64,000 nucleotides of DNA from Bacillus sp. FJAT-49711 (GTDB lineage: Bacteria > Bacillota > Bacilli > Bacillales > Bacillaceae_C). The translations under genes and the position numbers were made by a program. The stretch is taken from the NCBI RefSeq assembly GCF_018343715.1, contig NZ_JAGYPL010000007.1, positions 1,480 to 65,479 of the forward strand, in the 5' to 3' direction. Below, piece by piece: positions 1 to 8,461 of this stretch (position 1 is its first letter; each line of letters opens with the position of its first letter). The notes beneath the pieces were generated by a model that was given only the letters and a program-made list of their open reading frames with translations, did not search any database and was not told where the DNA came from.

Positions 1-228
1 AAGTGACAGCATAACCGTCTTTCAACCTTTCCCCATGCAGGGAAAGAAGTTATCCGGTATTAGCTCCGGTTTCCCGAAGTTATCCCAGTCTTACAGGCAG
101 GTTGCCCACGTGTTACTCACCCGTCCGCCGCTAATCTTTAGGAGCAAGCTCCTAAAGATCCGCTCGACTTGCATGTATTAGGCACGCCGCCAGCGTTCGT
201 CCTGAGCCAGGATCAAACTCTCATTAAA
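1..228 (-). rRNA. 16S ribosomal RNA, 5' portion (continues beyond window)
   Basis: The reverse complement contains the universal 16S 5' region: AGAGTTTGATCCTGGCTCAG at 202-221, then GACGAACGCTGGCGGC, the CATGCAAGTCGAGCG stretch before V1, and GTGAGTAACACGTGGGCAACC. The V1 stem-loop (AGGAGCTTGCTCCT) and the ATAACTTCGGGAAACCGGAG block are of Bacillaceae type. The mature 5' end is placed by analogy about eight bases before AGAGTTTG, so it is approximate. Only about the first 230 bases are inside the window. The gene reads leftward, away from the pdaB block. Confidence 0.97.
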
Positions 229-327
229 GTTTGTAAGCTCATTAGCTGGTCTTGCAAAAAAATTTTGACGTTATGTTTCGTTCAGTTTTCAAAGATCAAA
301 CACGTTGCTTTTTTAAGCGACTTTGTT

Positions 328-356
328 ATTATATAAAATTTACAAATGCTCGTCAA
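328..356 (-). promoter_or_regulatory. rRNA operon promoter (sigma-A)
   Basis: On the minus strand a -35 TTGACG (351-356) and a -10 TATAAT (328-333) are separated by exactly 17 bases. The leader that follows contains GATCTTTGAAAACTGAAC (about 282-299), a conserved Bacillus rRNA-leader motif near the nut/boxA antitermination region. Together these mark the core promoter of the 16S gene at the window start. An additional upstream promoter may exist but is not clear. Confidence 0.85.
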
Positions 357-452
357 GAGTTTTTTTATTTTTATTATTTAGTCATTCAACTCTTTTTTTC
401 AGCAACGTTTATTACTATAACAAGGTTCATTCTGCATGTCAATGACTTTTTA

Positions 453-692
453 TTATTTATTTTCTGTTCCACTCCATTTATTTGAAGAGGGTAAAATATA
501 CCTCATACACTCATGCTGTGACGCTACTCGTTTAAATAAAGAGAATAATGTTTTATAGCGGGCTTGCATAGACTGTTTAACAATTGATTCAATTCTTGTA
601 TCCTTTAAATCAAATAAAATTTCATCCATTTCTCTTTTTAATAAGTAAATGATCTCTTCTTTATCTTGATCGCTTAAAAGTATGCCAAGCAT
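453..692 (-). CDS. conserved small Bacillus protein of unknown function
   Basis: This 79-residue acidic/basic helical protein has no signal peptide or membrane segment. The ATG is preceded by GGGGTG at good spacing. The N-terminal pattern (short hydrophobic start, KEEIIYLLKREMDEILFDL, then a basic FSLFKRVAS stretch) resembles a small hypothetical protein that I recall between the rRNA operon and pdaB in many Bacillus genomes. It is probably cytosolic. Its function is unknown. The C-terminal dozen residues (after about residue 67) look less conserved and may be an extension. The call is based on context, a good ribosome site and coding-like composition. Confidence 0.65.
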   Translation of the reverse strand: MLGILLSDQDKEEIIYLLKREMDEILFDLKDTRIESIVKQSMQARYKTLFSLFKRVASQHECMRYILPSSNKWSGTENK

Positions 693-845
693 ATATACAC
701 CCCAATGTTTTCTATTGTATAGTTATGTATTTCCATTTCTCTTTGAAATTATGAGGCTCCAAAACAGATTAATCATCTTTTACATTCATATCAATAGCCT
801 TATTGTACATAGACTATTATGGACAGGCAGATGAGGAGGATTGGC

Positions 846-1595
846 ATGAATTTTTTTATTACCTTAAATGGCCGTAAGGTAAAGCAAGGGTTATTCGTTG
901 TATTAATCTCTTTTTTTACAGCCTTATTTTTTTTCTCTCAAGCTACCCTTCATACCCCGGTATTTGGTACAAAGGATGACCCGAAAGCTATTTATAAAGG
1001 AGAAAAAGGGATAAGCTTGACGTTTAACATCGGGTGGGGGGATGTTCAAGCCGAACCAATCCTTGATGTTTTGAAAAAAAGTGATGTACGGTCTGCTACA
1101 TTTTTTCTTTCTGGCGCCTGGGCGGAAAGACATCCAGATACTGTGAAAAGAATTAAGGAAATGGGGTTCGAAATAGGTAGTCTCGGGTATGCATACGAAG
1201 ATTATACGGAGTTGGAAGACGAGAAAGTAAGGCAGGATATATTACGATCTTTAGATGTTCTAAAAAAACTGGACATAAAGGATGTAGCTCTTCTCCGCTC
1301 TCCAACTGGACATTTCGATAAACGGACACTTAAAATTGCAAATCAACTAGGATTAACAGTTGTTCACTGGAGTCTTAATTCACAAGACTGGAAAAACCCA
1401 GGAGTCACTAAAATTGTGAAAAACGTCCAAAAGGTGCAAAAGGGAGATATTATTTTAATGCATGCTTCGGATTCTGCAACACAAACAGCAGAGGCGCTTC
1501 CCGCTGTCATTTCCATCATTAAGGAAAAAGACCAACTCGTAACTCTATCAATCCTTATAGCTAATGGGAAGGTAAAAACGACATTAGTACCATAA
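846..1595 (+). CDS. pdaB: sporulation polysaccharide deacetylase family protein PdaB
   Basis: A NodB-fold protein needed for late spore stability in B. subtilis, secreted or anchored by an N-terminal hydrophobic segment (about residues 16-35). I chose the ATG at 846 because AGGAGG (833-838) precedes it; an upstream in-frame start at 819 lacks this. The first NodB motif reads TFNIGWGD, with Asn where active deacetylases have Asp. The second motif region reads EIGSLGYAY and lacks the HxxxH metal ligands. LLRSPTGHFD and ILMHASDSA correspond to later motifs. The loss of metal ligands agrees with reports that PdaB proteins lack clear deacetylase activity. It converges with kbaA across a shared terminator. 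Confidence 0.93.
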   Translation: MNFFITLNGRKVKQGLFVVLISFFTALFFFSQATLHTPVFGTKDDPKAIYKGEKGISLTFNIGWGDVQAEPILDVLKKSDVRSATFFLSGAWAERHPDTVKRIKEMGFEIGSLGYAYEDYTELEDEKVRQDILRSLDVLKKLDIKDVALLRSPTGHFDKRTLKIANQLGLTVVHWSLNSQDWKNPGVTKIVKNVQKVQKGDIILMHASDSATQTAEALPAVISIIKEKDQLVTLSILIANGKVKTTLVP

Positions 1596-1598
1596 AAT

Positions 1599-1628
1599 AA
1601 AAAAGCGATCACTGCCGGATCGCTTTTT
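1599..1628. terminator. bidirectional terminator between pdaB and kbaA
   Basis: AAAAAAGCGATC (1599-1610) pairs with GATCGCTTTTTT (1618-1629) around a seven-base loop, with A and T tracts on both flanks. It overlaps the last codons of kbaA on the minus strand. Confidence 0.9.
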
Positions 1629-2259
1629 TATTTTGTATATTCGATTTTCTTTTTGCTCTTTCTTCTGCTGATAAACGATTATATTTAGGCAACATTAAAA
1701 TTTGATAGGCGTTGCATGCAATTAGTGGGAAAATCATTAAGTATATCCAACTTTCATCATTCGGACGCAATACTGGAAGCCATTCTAAAATAGTGACGAC
1801 AACCATGAAAAATAACGCAGAAACAAAAATATTTCGATTTGTCATTTTTGCTTTGAAAAAAGCGACAACCAATGCTGCCATCAAAATAAATACAGCTAGG
1901 CCAATGTATGGAAGAAGACTTTCATCTTCGCCCGCAAAAGCTTGGAAGCGGAAATAAATGAGATCAAATAAGACAAAAATCACTAAAACAAGCTGAACAG
2001 CATTCCATATAGACTTAAATAGGCCTAGTCCAAACTGGTGAATAAATAGATAAGCAAAAAAACCAACTTGGCTAACGACGGCAAAAATGAACCCCACCCC
2101 AACAAGCCAAATAAATGTAGATAGAATAGCCCCAACTTTCATTTCTGTAAAATAAGGTTGGAATTCACTCCAACGTATAATAAATCCTAATATACCTGTT
2201 ATCAATCCACCCAATATGAGTGAGTTAAATAAAAACTTAATCAAGTTCCTAATAGTCAC
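1609..2259 (-). CDS. kbaA: KinB-signalling pathway activation membrane protein KbaA
   Basis: A 216-residue integral membrane protein with about six hydrophobic helices (for example FNSLILGGLITGILGFII and IGLAVFILMAALVVAFF) and a basic C-terminal tail. In B. subtilis KbaA is needed for activity of the sporulation kinase KinB in the phosphorelay. The GTG start at 2259 has GGGGGA about nine bases upstream; an AGGAA lies too close to be the ribosome site. Identity rests on topology, length and the syntenic position between pdaB and gerD, in opposite orientation to both. Confidence 0.9.
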   Translation of the reverse strand: MTIRNLIKFLFNSLILGGLITGILGFIIRWSEFQPYFTEMKVGAILSTFIWLVGVGFIFAVVSQVGFFAYLFIHQFGLGLFKSIWNAVQLVLVIFVLFDLIYFRFQAFAGEDESLLPYIGLAVFILMAALVVAFFKAKMTNRNIFVSALFFMVVVTILEWLPVLRPNDESWIYLMIFPLIACNAYQILMLPKYNRLSAEERAKRKSNIQNKKAIRQ

Positions 2260-2536
2260 TTCCTAAATTCCCCCATCTATATACTTAGGCTCTTTTCCCA
2301 AACATTGTTGTCTTTGATGTAAATCTAAATAATGAGATATAGATTTTTAACCTTGGAAAAAATGATTAAATGGAAAAAGAGCTTCTAGCTTAATAAGAAC
2401 CGCTAAACTTCCTCGTTAGGTGTAAAAGCCGGCTCTTGGGCTTTTACAAAAACAACAAATTTTAAGGAAATAGCCTTTACTTAACAAACCGATTTTATCA
2501 ATCTTCATATAAAAAAGCCATGATTGTCTAGATTGT
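2260..2536. other. intergenic region, no gene seen
   Basis: This AT-rich divergent gap lies between kbaA and the gerD promoter. An imperfect GC-richer stretch near 2410-2450 (AGCCGGCTC with repeated CTTTTAC/GTAAAAG words) can form a hairpin, GTAAAAGCCGGCTCTTGGGCTTTTAC (2422-2447). No coding potential or RNA family was recognised. Confidence 0.5.
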
Positions 2537-2565
2537 GCATAAATTCTTCACAAAATCTCATATTA
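2537..2565 (+). promoter_or_regulatory. sigma-G-type promoter of gerD
   Basis: GCATA (2537-2541), a 17-base spacer and CATATTA (2559-2565) fit the forespore sigma-G consensus (GMATR, N17-18, CATWHTA). The site ends 37 bases before the gerD start codon. gerD is a known forespore gene in B. subtilis, so function and promoter class agree. Confidence 0.7.
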
Positions 2566-2602
2566 AATGTAAGGGATATTGTCTTAGAAAGGAGCTTCTT
2601 TC

Positions 2603-3217
2603 ATGCGAAAAACTGTTTATTTGCTCCTGTTAATTGCTTTGTTAACTCTCACTTCCTGTAGTGGCAATGAACCAGGAAATGCAAAATCAGATTATGATCA
2701 AACGAAAAAAATGATTGTTGATATTTTAAAATCGGATGAAGGCAAGAAGGCACTTCAAGATATGATGAAAGACGAGGAAATGAAACAACAATTGATTATG
2801 GACCAAGCGGTTGTTACAGATACGATTGAAAAAACACTCACTTCTGAAAAGGGTGAGGATTTTTGGAGAAAAGCATTCGAAGATCCTAAATTTGCAGCCT
2901 CTATAGCGAAAAGTATGAAAAAGGAACACGAAGCCTTACTGAAGGGTTTAATGAAAGATCCAGACTATCAAGGATTATTAATGGATATTTTTCAAAATCC
3001 AGAAATGCAAAAGGATTTCTCTAAGGCCTTAAAAAGCAAAGAGTTCCGCGAACAAATGCGAGAGGTAGTAACGGAAACAATTGAAAGTCCACTTTATAAA
3101 GCAAAAATTCAAGATTTACTATTAAAAGCAGCGGAAGAAGCTGGAAAAGGCAGCAAGTCAGATAAGAAAGAAGATGAAGGTGATGGTCAAGGAGGAGAGG
3201 GAGGCGCCGGGCAATAA
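2603..3217 (+). CDS. gerD: spore germination lipoprotein GerD
   Basis: A 204-residue lipoprotein. The N-terminal signal ends in the lipobox LTSC at about residues 16-19, so mature Cys19 would be acylated. The body is an alpha-helical, charged segment (DYDQTKKMIVDILKSDEGKK onward) and the tail is Gly/Glu-rich and disordered (about residues 180-204). In Bacillus, GerD sits at the inner spore membrane and is required for clustering of nutrient germinant receptors. AAGGAG lies just upstream and a sigma-G-like promoter precedes it. It converges with salA across a strong terminator. Confidence 0.94.
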   Translation: MRKTVYLLLLIALLTLTSCSGNEPGNAKSDYDQTKKMIVDILKSDEGKKALQDMMKDEEMKQQLIMDQAVVTDTIEKTLTSEKGEDFWRKAFEDPKFAASIAKSMKKEHEALLKGLMKDPDYQGLLMDIFQNPEMQKDFSKALKSKEFREQMREVVTETIESPLYKAKIQDLLLKAAEEAGKGSKSDKKEDEGDGQGGEGGAGQ

Positions 3218-3237
3218 TAAAACCAATCATTTCAATT

Positions 3238-3287
3238 TTGAAAAAGGAGCATTTACCCTGTTATTGAGGGTAAAATGCTCCTTTTTG
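3238..3287. terminator. bidirectional terminator between gerD and salA
   Basis: AAAAAGGAGCATTT (3240-3253) pairs with AAATGCTCCTTTTT through a stem that continues into ACCCT/AGGGT, with T-runs on both sides. It serves both convergent genes. Confidence 0.92.
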
Positions 3288-4346
3288 TCATCCTAATATT
3301 TGTACCATCTTTTCCGCAACTTCACCGTAAATACGGCCAATTCTATGATTTGCATCATATATAGAAGGAGCGAAATCTTCTTCATTCCAGTCCGGCTGCT
3401 GTAAAGGAAGCTTCCCTAAAAGTTCCGTTCTTAATTCGTCTGCCAGCTTATCCCCGCCGCCTTGACCGAAAACAAATTCTTTTTCTCCAGTTAATTTACT
3501 TTCGAAATAAGACATATTTTCGATAACGCCAAGGATTTCATGATTCGTGCGCAATGCCATTGCTCCGGCCCTTGCCGCAACGAAGGCTGCAGTTGGATGC
3601 GGGGTTGTTACAATGATTTCCTTGCAGCTCGGCAGCATGGTGTGGACATCAAGAGCAACATCTCCGGTTCCAGGCGGTAAATCAAGCAATAAATAATCTA
3701 GCTCTCCCCACTCGACTTCTGTAAAGAAGTTATTAAGCATTTTGCCAAGCATCGGACCACGCCAGATGACAGGAGAATTATCTTCAACAAAAAATCCCAT
3801 TGATATTACTTTAACACCAAAGCGTTCGACCGGAATAATCTGATTTCCCTTTACCTTTGGACGCGTCGTAATTCCCATCATATCCGGAACGCTAAATCCA
3901 TATATATCCGCATCAATTAATCCGACTTTCTTTCCAAGGCGAGCGAGGGCAACAGCTAAATTAACCGAAACAGTTGATTTACCCACTCCCCCTTTACCAC
4001 TTGCAATCGCAATAAACGTTGTTTTGCTATTCGGAGAAAGTAGACCAGCAGCATCACTTTGCAAATCTCCAGAGGCGCGGTGTTTTTCCAATTCTTCTTC
4101 AGACAGGGCGGCAAAGCGAATTCCTACAGTTGCTGCTCCCGCCTTTTTTAATGTATCTACAATTTTCATTTGCAATTGGAGTTGTTCAGGTGTCCCCGTT
4201 TTTGCAAGAGCTATTTTTACACTAACATGTGCTTTTTCTTCTTTTGCTTTCACTTCAAGAATACCATTCGTTTCCTCAAGTGTTTTATGTAGTAATGGAT
4301 CTTCCATTTTTTTTACCAAATCATATGCTTGCTGTTCAGTGATCAA
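3288..4346 (-). CDS. salA: Mrp/NBP35-family ATPase SalA
   Basis: A 352-residue P-loop ATPase. The N-terminal MIP18-like domain (residues about 1-90) is followed by the Mrp ATPase domain. The deviant Walker A SGKGGVGKST spans about residues 116-125, and DADIYGFSVPDMMG and LLDLPPGTGDVALD are family signatures. In B. subtilis SalA represses scoC and so promotes exoprotease expression; the wider Mrp family also carries Fe-S clusters. The start is TTG at 4346 with AGGAAGG upstream. Its neighbours gerD and cwlD match B. subtilis order. Confidence 0.95.
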   Translation of the reverse strand: MITEQQAYDLVKKMEDPLLHKTLEETNGILEVKAKEEKAHVSVKIALAKTGTPEQLQLQMKIVDTLKKAGAATVGIRFAALSEEELEKHRASGDLQSDAAGLLSPNSKTTFIAIASGKGGVGKSTVSVNLAVALARLGKKVGLIDADIYGFSVPDMMGITTRPKVKGNQIIPVERFGVKVISMGFFVEDNSPVIWRGPMLGKMLNNFFTEVEWGELDYLLLDLPPGTGDVALDVHTMLPSCKEIIVTTPHPTAAFVAARAGAMALRTNHEILGVIENMSYFESKLTGEKEFVFGQGGGDKLADELRTELLGKLPLQQPDWNEEDFAPSIYDANHRIGRIYGEVAEKMVQILG

Positions 4347-4426
4347 GGTCTCACACCTTCCTTATCATCGTTTTCATTCTTTTTCAGTATATCATAATGA
4401 CCTTTTGAAAGAATGTTATACGCTCA

Positions 4427-4668
4427 CATAAAAGCGGAAGCGCCTGTTCATCAACGTACAAACTTCAAGGCCTCTTATTGAGATAAAGGAAACACAATGA
4501 GCCACGAAAAGCGGAAGACGCCCAATCAGCCACGACAAGCAAATGTTCTGAGGCAAAAAAAGTCGCTCTTTGACTTTTATTGACTCAGGTTATTTGACCT
4601 CGAGGGGCTGGCGCCTGAAGCTGGACCTGCAAGGCGAATTGATGTTGACTTATCGTAGGCAAGACACC
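4427..4668. repeat. dispersed intergenic repeat, family 1 copy A
   Basis: This non-coding stretch starts AAAAGCGGAAGCGCCTG and contains ATCAACGTACAA, GATAAAGGAAACACA, a second AAAAGCGGAAG, GGCGCCTGAAGCTGGAC and GTTGACTTATCGTAGG. Related words recur at 8411, 16000 and 29911 in this window. Such elements of about 150-250 bases with GCGCCTG/AGGCGCTGGAGC ends are scattered between Bacillus genes. Whether it is a relic mobile element or an RNA-folding unit cannot be told from one window. Confidence 0.7.
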
Positions 4669-4671
4669 GCT

Positions 4672-4698
4672 CAAAAAAAAATCCGGGAATCTCCCGAA
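4672..4698 (-). terminator. terminator of cwlD
   Basis: On the minus strand TCGGGAGATTCCCGGA is followed by a run of nine T, immediately after the cwlD stop codon. The stem is CGGGA/TCCCG with a three-base loop. Confidence 0.8.
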
Positions 4699-5409
4699 TT
4701 ATTCTAGTGATTTTTCCTCTGAAAAATAACGCATGATGCCTTTATAGATAGAGAAGGCGACTTTTTCCTGATAATCGTCCTGTTTTAATGATTCGCGTTC
4801 ATTTGGATTCGATAGAAACCCAATCTCCACCAATGCCCCAGGTTTTTTTGCATTTTTCAACAAAAAAATTTGTTGAATCGTTTTTGCTTCCCTTGTTGTA
4901 TTGCCTAAACTTAACACTAACTCTTGTTGAATAAACTTGGCCGCCCTTTTATTATCGGAATTATGAGGTGCATAAAATGTTTGAGCACCACTCCAGCGCG
5001 GAGAAGGGATGGCGTTCAAGTGAATACTTAAAAATAAGTCCGCTTCTGATTCATTTATTATTTTCAGTCTCTTATGCAAGTCTTCTGTTTTACGTCGACT
5101 TAATCCTCTTGTATCAGGGGAAGCAAGGTCAGTATCGGTTTCCCTCGTCATTAACACGAGTGCTCCTTGCTCCTGCAAATAATCGCGGAGCTTGTGGGAA
5201 ACATTTAATGCGATATCTTTTTCTTGCGTTTCTCCGCCTTCTGCTCCCCCATCTGGGCCGCCATGCCCAGGATCTAAATAAATAATTTTTCCTGTCAGCG
5301 GGAGATTCCACGTATCGAAAGAATCCTTAGGCAAAAACTTATATTGAATAAGAAGAAATAGTACCGCTGCTCCTACAAAAAATAAAATGATCTTTGCTTT
5401 TCTACCCAT
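4699..5409 (-). CDS. cwlD: germination N-acetylmuramoyl-L-alanine amidase CwlD
   Basis: A 236-residue, membrane-anchored amidase of the Amidase_3 family. An N-terminal hydrophobic segment (about residues 6-22) is followed by the zinc-amidase motifs LDPGHGGPDGGAEGG, LFLSIHLNAIPS and ALVEIGFLSNPNE, which supply two His and a Glu. CwlD trims peptide side chains during cortex synthesis so that muramic lactam can form. The ATG at 5409 is preferred over one 45 bases upstream because GGGGAAG precedes it and the resulting N-terminus matches known CwlD. It lies downstream of ybaK, probably co-transcribed (67-base gap). Confidence 0.95.
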   Translation of the reverse strand: MGRKAKIILFFVGAAVLFLLIQYKFLPKDSFDTWNLPLTGKIIYLDPGHGGPDGGAEGGETQEKDIALNVSHKLRDYLQEQGALVLMTRETDTDLASPDTRGLSRRKTEDLHKRLKIINESEADLFLSIHLNAIPSPRWSGAQTFYAPHNSDNKRAAKFIQQELVLSLGNTTREAKTIQQIFLLKNAKKPGALVEIGFLSNPNERESLKQDDYQEKVAFSIYKGIMRYFSEEKSLE

Positions 5410-5476
5410 TCGATCTTCCCCTTCATGCTTTCTTCGTAAAAGCATATGGGACAAGAGTATTTTTTAGAACGGAAAC

Positions 5477-5917
5477 CTAGTGAAGGCGCAATTTGTATCT
5501 CCTTTCTCCTTTTCTATAACCATTAACCCACCAATAATTAACAAAATGCTCGCACGCTATAAACGTATCTTCATCACTAATCATCTTTTTTCCAAAATCC
5601 CAGTAAAGCAAAAAATAATATAATGTATCGATAAAATGAGTGATATCTTGATGACATCTCTTTTTCGCCATATCAATCGTTTCACCATGAATCGTAAAAC
5701 GGCTAAATTCACCCCCATTTAAATACGCTTCAATCGCAACATCAAAACATGCTTCTTCTACTCCTTCATCTAAAGGAGCGATTCCAATTCGCATTGCATT
5801 AAAGTGGACGATCATACTTTTTTTTACATCTTCTATTGATAAATCACGTAAAAGCTTGCGCTCATTATATAATTGTTTTTCACGTTTTTTTTCTGCAAAA
5901 TTTGTCATGACATTCAT
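5477..5917 (-). CDS. ybaK: YbaK family protein (DUF2521)
   Basis: A 146-residue soluble protein found upstream of cwlD in Bacillus. It has no signal or membrane segment. Conserved-looking features are the central EEACFDVAIEAYLNGGEF and the aromatic C-terminal FVNYWWVNGYRKGERR. The start at 5917 has AAGGAGG upstream; an internal ATG nine bases later is possible. Function is unknown. Synteny and length support the name. The cwlD neighbourhood suggests expression around sporulation but does not prove a role there. Confidence 0.85.
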   Translation of the reverse strand: MNVMTNFAEKKREKQLYNERKLLRDLSIEDVKKSMIVHFNAMRIGIAPLDEGVEEACFDVAIEAYLNGGEFSRFTIHGETIDMAKKRCHQDITHFIDTLYYFLLYWDFGKKMISDEDTFIACEHFVNYWWVNGYRKGERRYKLRLH

Positions 5918-6052
5918 ACTACTTCACATCCTCCTTCACATAGTTTCAACGAACGGGAAGAAGTCATGCACATTGTAATGAAAAAATGATTTATGGAAAT
6001 CGAAACATTATTTAACATTAAATCGTCTATACAGTGTAAGGGGGATTTATAA

Positions 6053-6739
6053 ATGAAGAAGTACTTAATAATAGCATGTATCCTTTTTTTAACGGGATGT
6101 AATCAGTTAATTCACTCTAACGTAATCATTGATTGGGTTGACTTTTTGCAGTTTGATGGGAATGAATATATAGGAAGCCAATTAGAAATTTCTGATCCCG
6201 ATTTAATTGGAGAAAAAATTGGTGAAATAAAACATACATTAGATGGTAATATTAAGAATCCTAATTATACATCTAAAGATGGCGATGCTGCCTATCTCCC
6301 TGCTGGAACTGATCTGTACGAAATAAAAGACGATTCAAATTTAATCGCAGTTAAAGACAAGGATTCAATAAATGGGTATAAAATCTATGCCAAAAAAGAC
6401 AATAGGAATAATTTTTCTTCTATTAATAATGATGATGTTGCAAAGATTCAAATTTTTGATGAAGTATCTTACAACCAATTCATTTTTAGGAAAGCCATCA
6501 CCGAAAAAACGGATATTTCTCACCTTATTGATATTTTCCATTCAGGGATTCCCGATTCTACTGTAGCATTTGATTATTCAGATCCTAAAATGAGTTCTTT
6601 TATCATCCTTGTCTACACTTCCGCACCGATTGCTGAAAAGATACCGTTCTTTTTTGATGGAGAAAAATATTTTTGGTATAACCATGAAAGTGAAGTATTG
6701 TCTAATGAGATAGAAGATATTTTAGGTATAAGTGAATGA
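6053..6739 (+). CDS. putative lipoprotein of unknown function
   Basis: A 228-residue protein. It has a short signal and a clear lipobox (LTGC, Cys at about residue 16), so it should be anchored on the outer face of the membrane. The mature part is acidic and rich in Asp, Asn and Ile with no recognisable catalytic motif. A central YLPAGTDLYEIKDDSN and the following region resemble small beta-rich domains of Bacillus lipoproteins, but I cannot assign a family. AGGGGGAT provides the ribosome site. It is monocistronic, ending in a good terminator. Confidence 0.75.
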   Translation: MKKYLIIACILFLTGCNQLIHSNVIIDWVDFLQFDGNEYIGSQLEISDPDLIGEKIGEIKHTLDGNIKNPNYTSKDGDAAYLPAGTDLYEIKDDSNLIAVKDKDSINGYKIYAKKDNRNNFSSINNDDVAKIQIFDEVSYNQFIFRKAITEKTDISHLIDIFHSGIPDSTVAFDYSDPKMSSFIILVYTSAPIAEKIPFFFDGEKYFWYNHESEVLSNEIEDILGISE

Positions 6740-6771
6740 AAAAGCCTTAACCCCGTATAGTTAAGGCTTTT
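6739..6771. terminator. terminator after the lipoprotein gene
   Basis: AAAAGCCTTAAC (6740-6751) pairs with GTTAAGGCTTTT (6760-6771) around an eight-base loop. Confidence 0.85.
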
Positions 6772-6800
6772 GAGATGTTCATTTTCAACGGTCAATTGGA

Positions 6801-7647
6801 TCACGTTAGTGACCAGTTTACCCAACTTATATTATTTTCGTTAAGGAAGTTTAGCCATTCGTCGGCCTCATCCAAATATGGGCCATTATTTCCACTTGCT
6901 TCGCTCGTTCCCCATTCCGAAGCAAAGGCAGCTACACCTTTCTCAAGAGCATAACGTACATTGCTCATAACATTATTTCTGTCATGGCTATTAGTAGAAG
7001 CTAAATGTGAACCTGAATAAAAATGTACGGAATAGACTGTGTTTTCATCTTTAATTGGATTGTCAGCTGCAAGATCAGGACGCTATGTCCAATTTGGGCT
7101 TCCTACAATGATAAGGTTTTCGTTTCCTCTATCTCGGAGCATTTTAATAATCGGTTCTGCATACGATTTAACTTTCTCCCAGCCCGCCTCATCATTGGAG
7201 TCACCGGGTTCCCCGCTATTCGGCTCATTCGCCAACTCATAAATAATACTTGGATCATTTAGGAACATTGTAGAGATTTCTTTAAAGAAATCCATAGCAT
7301 TACTATAAATAGCGGCATTTGGATCTCCGGGGCATATGAACATGCCAATCTACAATCACATACATATCATTTGCCTTTGCCAACCTGATACCATCTATTA
7401 CTTTTTTTTTACATCCGGATTGGCCTCATACCCATTTTCACCTACATACATCGCAAGTCGAATTACATTCGACCCAATCACTAGAAAGTGCAGCAAAAGC
7501 ATTATGATTTATAATTTCAGGATACCACTGCAAACCGTGCGTACTCATTCCTCGTAATTGAATGGGATTGCCATTTTCATTACAAAGAGTCATTATTCCA
7601 TTTTCCTTTAAAATTTTAAGTTTTCCGGCCATTAATTGCATCGCCAT
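6801..7647 (-). pseudogene. decayed GH5 endoglucanase (cellulase) gene
   Basis: Pieces of one GH5 glucanase lie in order on the minus strand. The N-terminal part has GNPIQLRGMSTHGLQWY. A second frame gives NVIRLAMYVGENGYEANPD then MYVIVDWHVHMP. A third gives FFKEISTMF, IIYELANEPNSGEPGD (acid/base Glu in NEP) and IIVGSPNWT. After an in-frame TAG, DLAADNPIKDENTVYSVHF, FASEWGTSEASGN (nucleophile Glu) and ISWVNWSLT follow, then a stop. Lesions: a shift near 7475, an extra C in a CCCC run near 7336, a nonsense codon at about 7084 (TAG where CAG is usual), loss of the C-terminus, and no signal peptide. Both catalytic Glu codons survive, so decay is recent. Confidence 0.9.
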
Positions 7648-7828
7648 TTCTCCCTATTTTTAGGATCTTAATAGAAATGGTGTAACCGCTTTCCGAATAA
7701 ATAGTATAGAATAATAATATTGGAGAAACAAGTACTCCTATTCCATTATTAAAAAAGGCTGTTATATTTTATAATAATGAAAGATTTTAAGTGGATCATA
7801 ACTAAACTCACAAAAAGGAATTCAGCAT

Positions 7829-8461
7829 ATGCAAAAAAAATTATCATTTCTTCTTGTTATCTTAGGCGGCTTAATCGTCCTATATAGTCTTTGGCAAATG
7901 TTTGATATGAAAATATCGCAAAAAAAGGCACTTCAAGAAGCACAAACAAAAATAGGACATATTGAAAAGAAAACGGAACTTGCTCAAAAAATCGATGTTG
8001 ATTTTAGCGCTGAAAAAGGAGAGGTCATTGGAGTTTTGGAAATCCCGACATTGGATAGAGAGATTCCTATTTTACACGGAGTTGACGAAGAAGAGCTAAA
8101 AAGCGGTGTTGGCCATTATCCCGGAACGGTTTTTCCCGGTCAAAAAAATCAAATTGTATTATCCGGCCATAGAGATACAGTATTCCGAAAGTTTGGGGAG
8201 CTTGAAATCGGCGATTTATTTATTGTAAAGATGCCTTATGGTGAGTATGAATATATTATTGACAATACTAAAATTGTGGACGCTGAAGACCTAACCATTA
8301 TTGCCCCTACTGATGGCAAAGAGGTGCTCACTGTGACGACATGCTACCCATTTCAATTTGTCGGTAATGCTCCAGATCGCTTTATTATTTATGCTTATCC
8401 CAAGATGAGTGTAAGCGCCTTGCCCATCGACGTACAAGCTGCTGGCCTGCCTGCTAGATAA
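7829..8461 (+). CDS. class D sortase with repeat-derived C-terminus
   Basis: A 210-residue membrane-anchored transpeptidase. One N-terminal membrane segment (about residues 5-23) precedes a coiled linker and the sortase barrel. Catalytic residues are visible: His114 in LSGHRDT, Cys172 in TVTTCYPF and Arg184 in APDRF. Sortases cleave LPxTG-like signals and join proteins to the wall; class D enzymes in Bacillus often act on sporulation or YhcR-like substrates. No sorting-signal protein is seen nearby. The last 16 or so residues (after YAYPK) and the stop codon come from a family 1 intergenic repeat, which probably replaced the native end. AAGGAA precedes the ATG. Confidence 0.9.
   Translation: MQKKLSFLLVILGGLIVLYSLWQMFDMKISQKKALQEAQTKIGHIEKKTELAQKIDVDFSAEKGEVIGVLEIPTLDREIPILHGVDEEELKSGVGHYPGTVFPGQKNQIVLSGHRDTVFRKFGELEIGDLFIVKMPYGEYEYIIDNTKIVDAEDLTIIAPTDGKEVLTVTTCYPFQFVGNAPDRFIIYAYPKMSVSALPIDVQAAGLPAR

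Noticed and set aside
252-485. 77-codon + strand ORF over the rRNA leader
   Set aside because: It covers the minus-strand rRNA promoter and leader, has no ribosome site and is an accident of AT-rich DNA.
7023-7557. + strand ORFs over the GH5 region
   Set aside because: They are antisense to the decayed cellulase, whose conserved motifs are on the minus strand.
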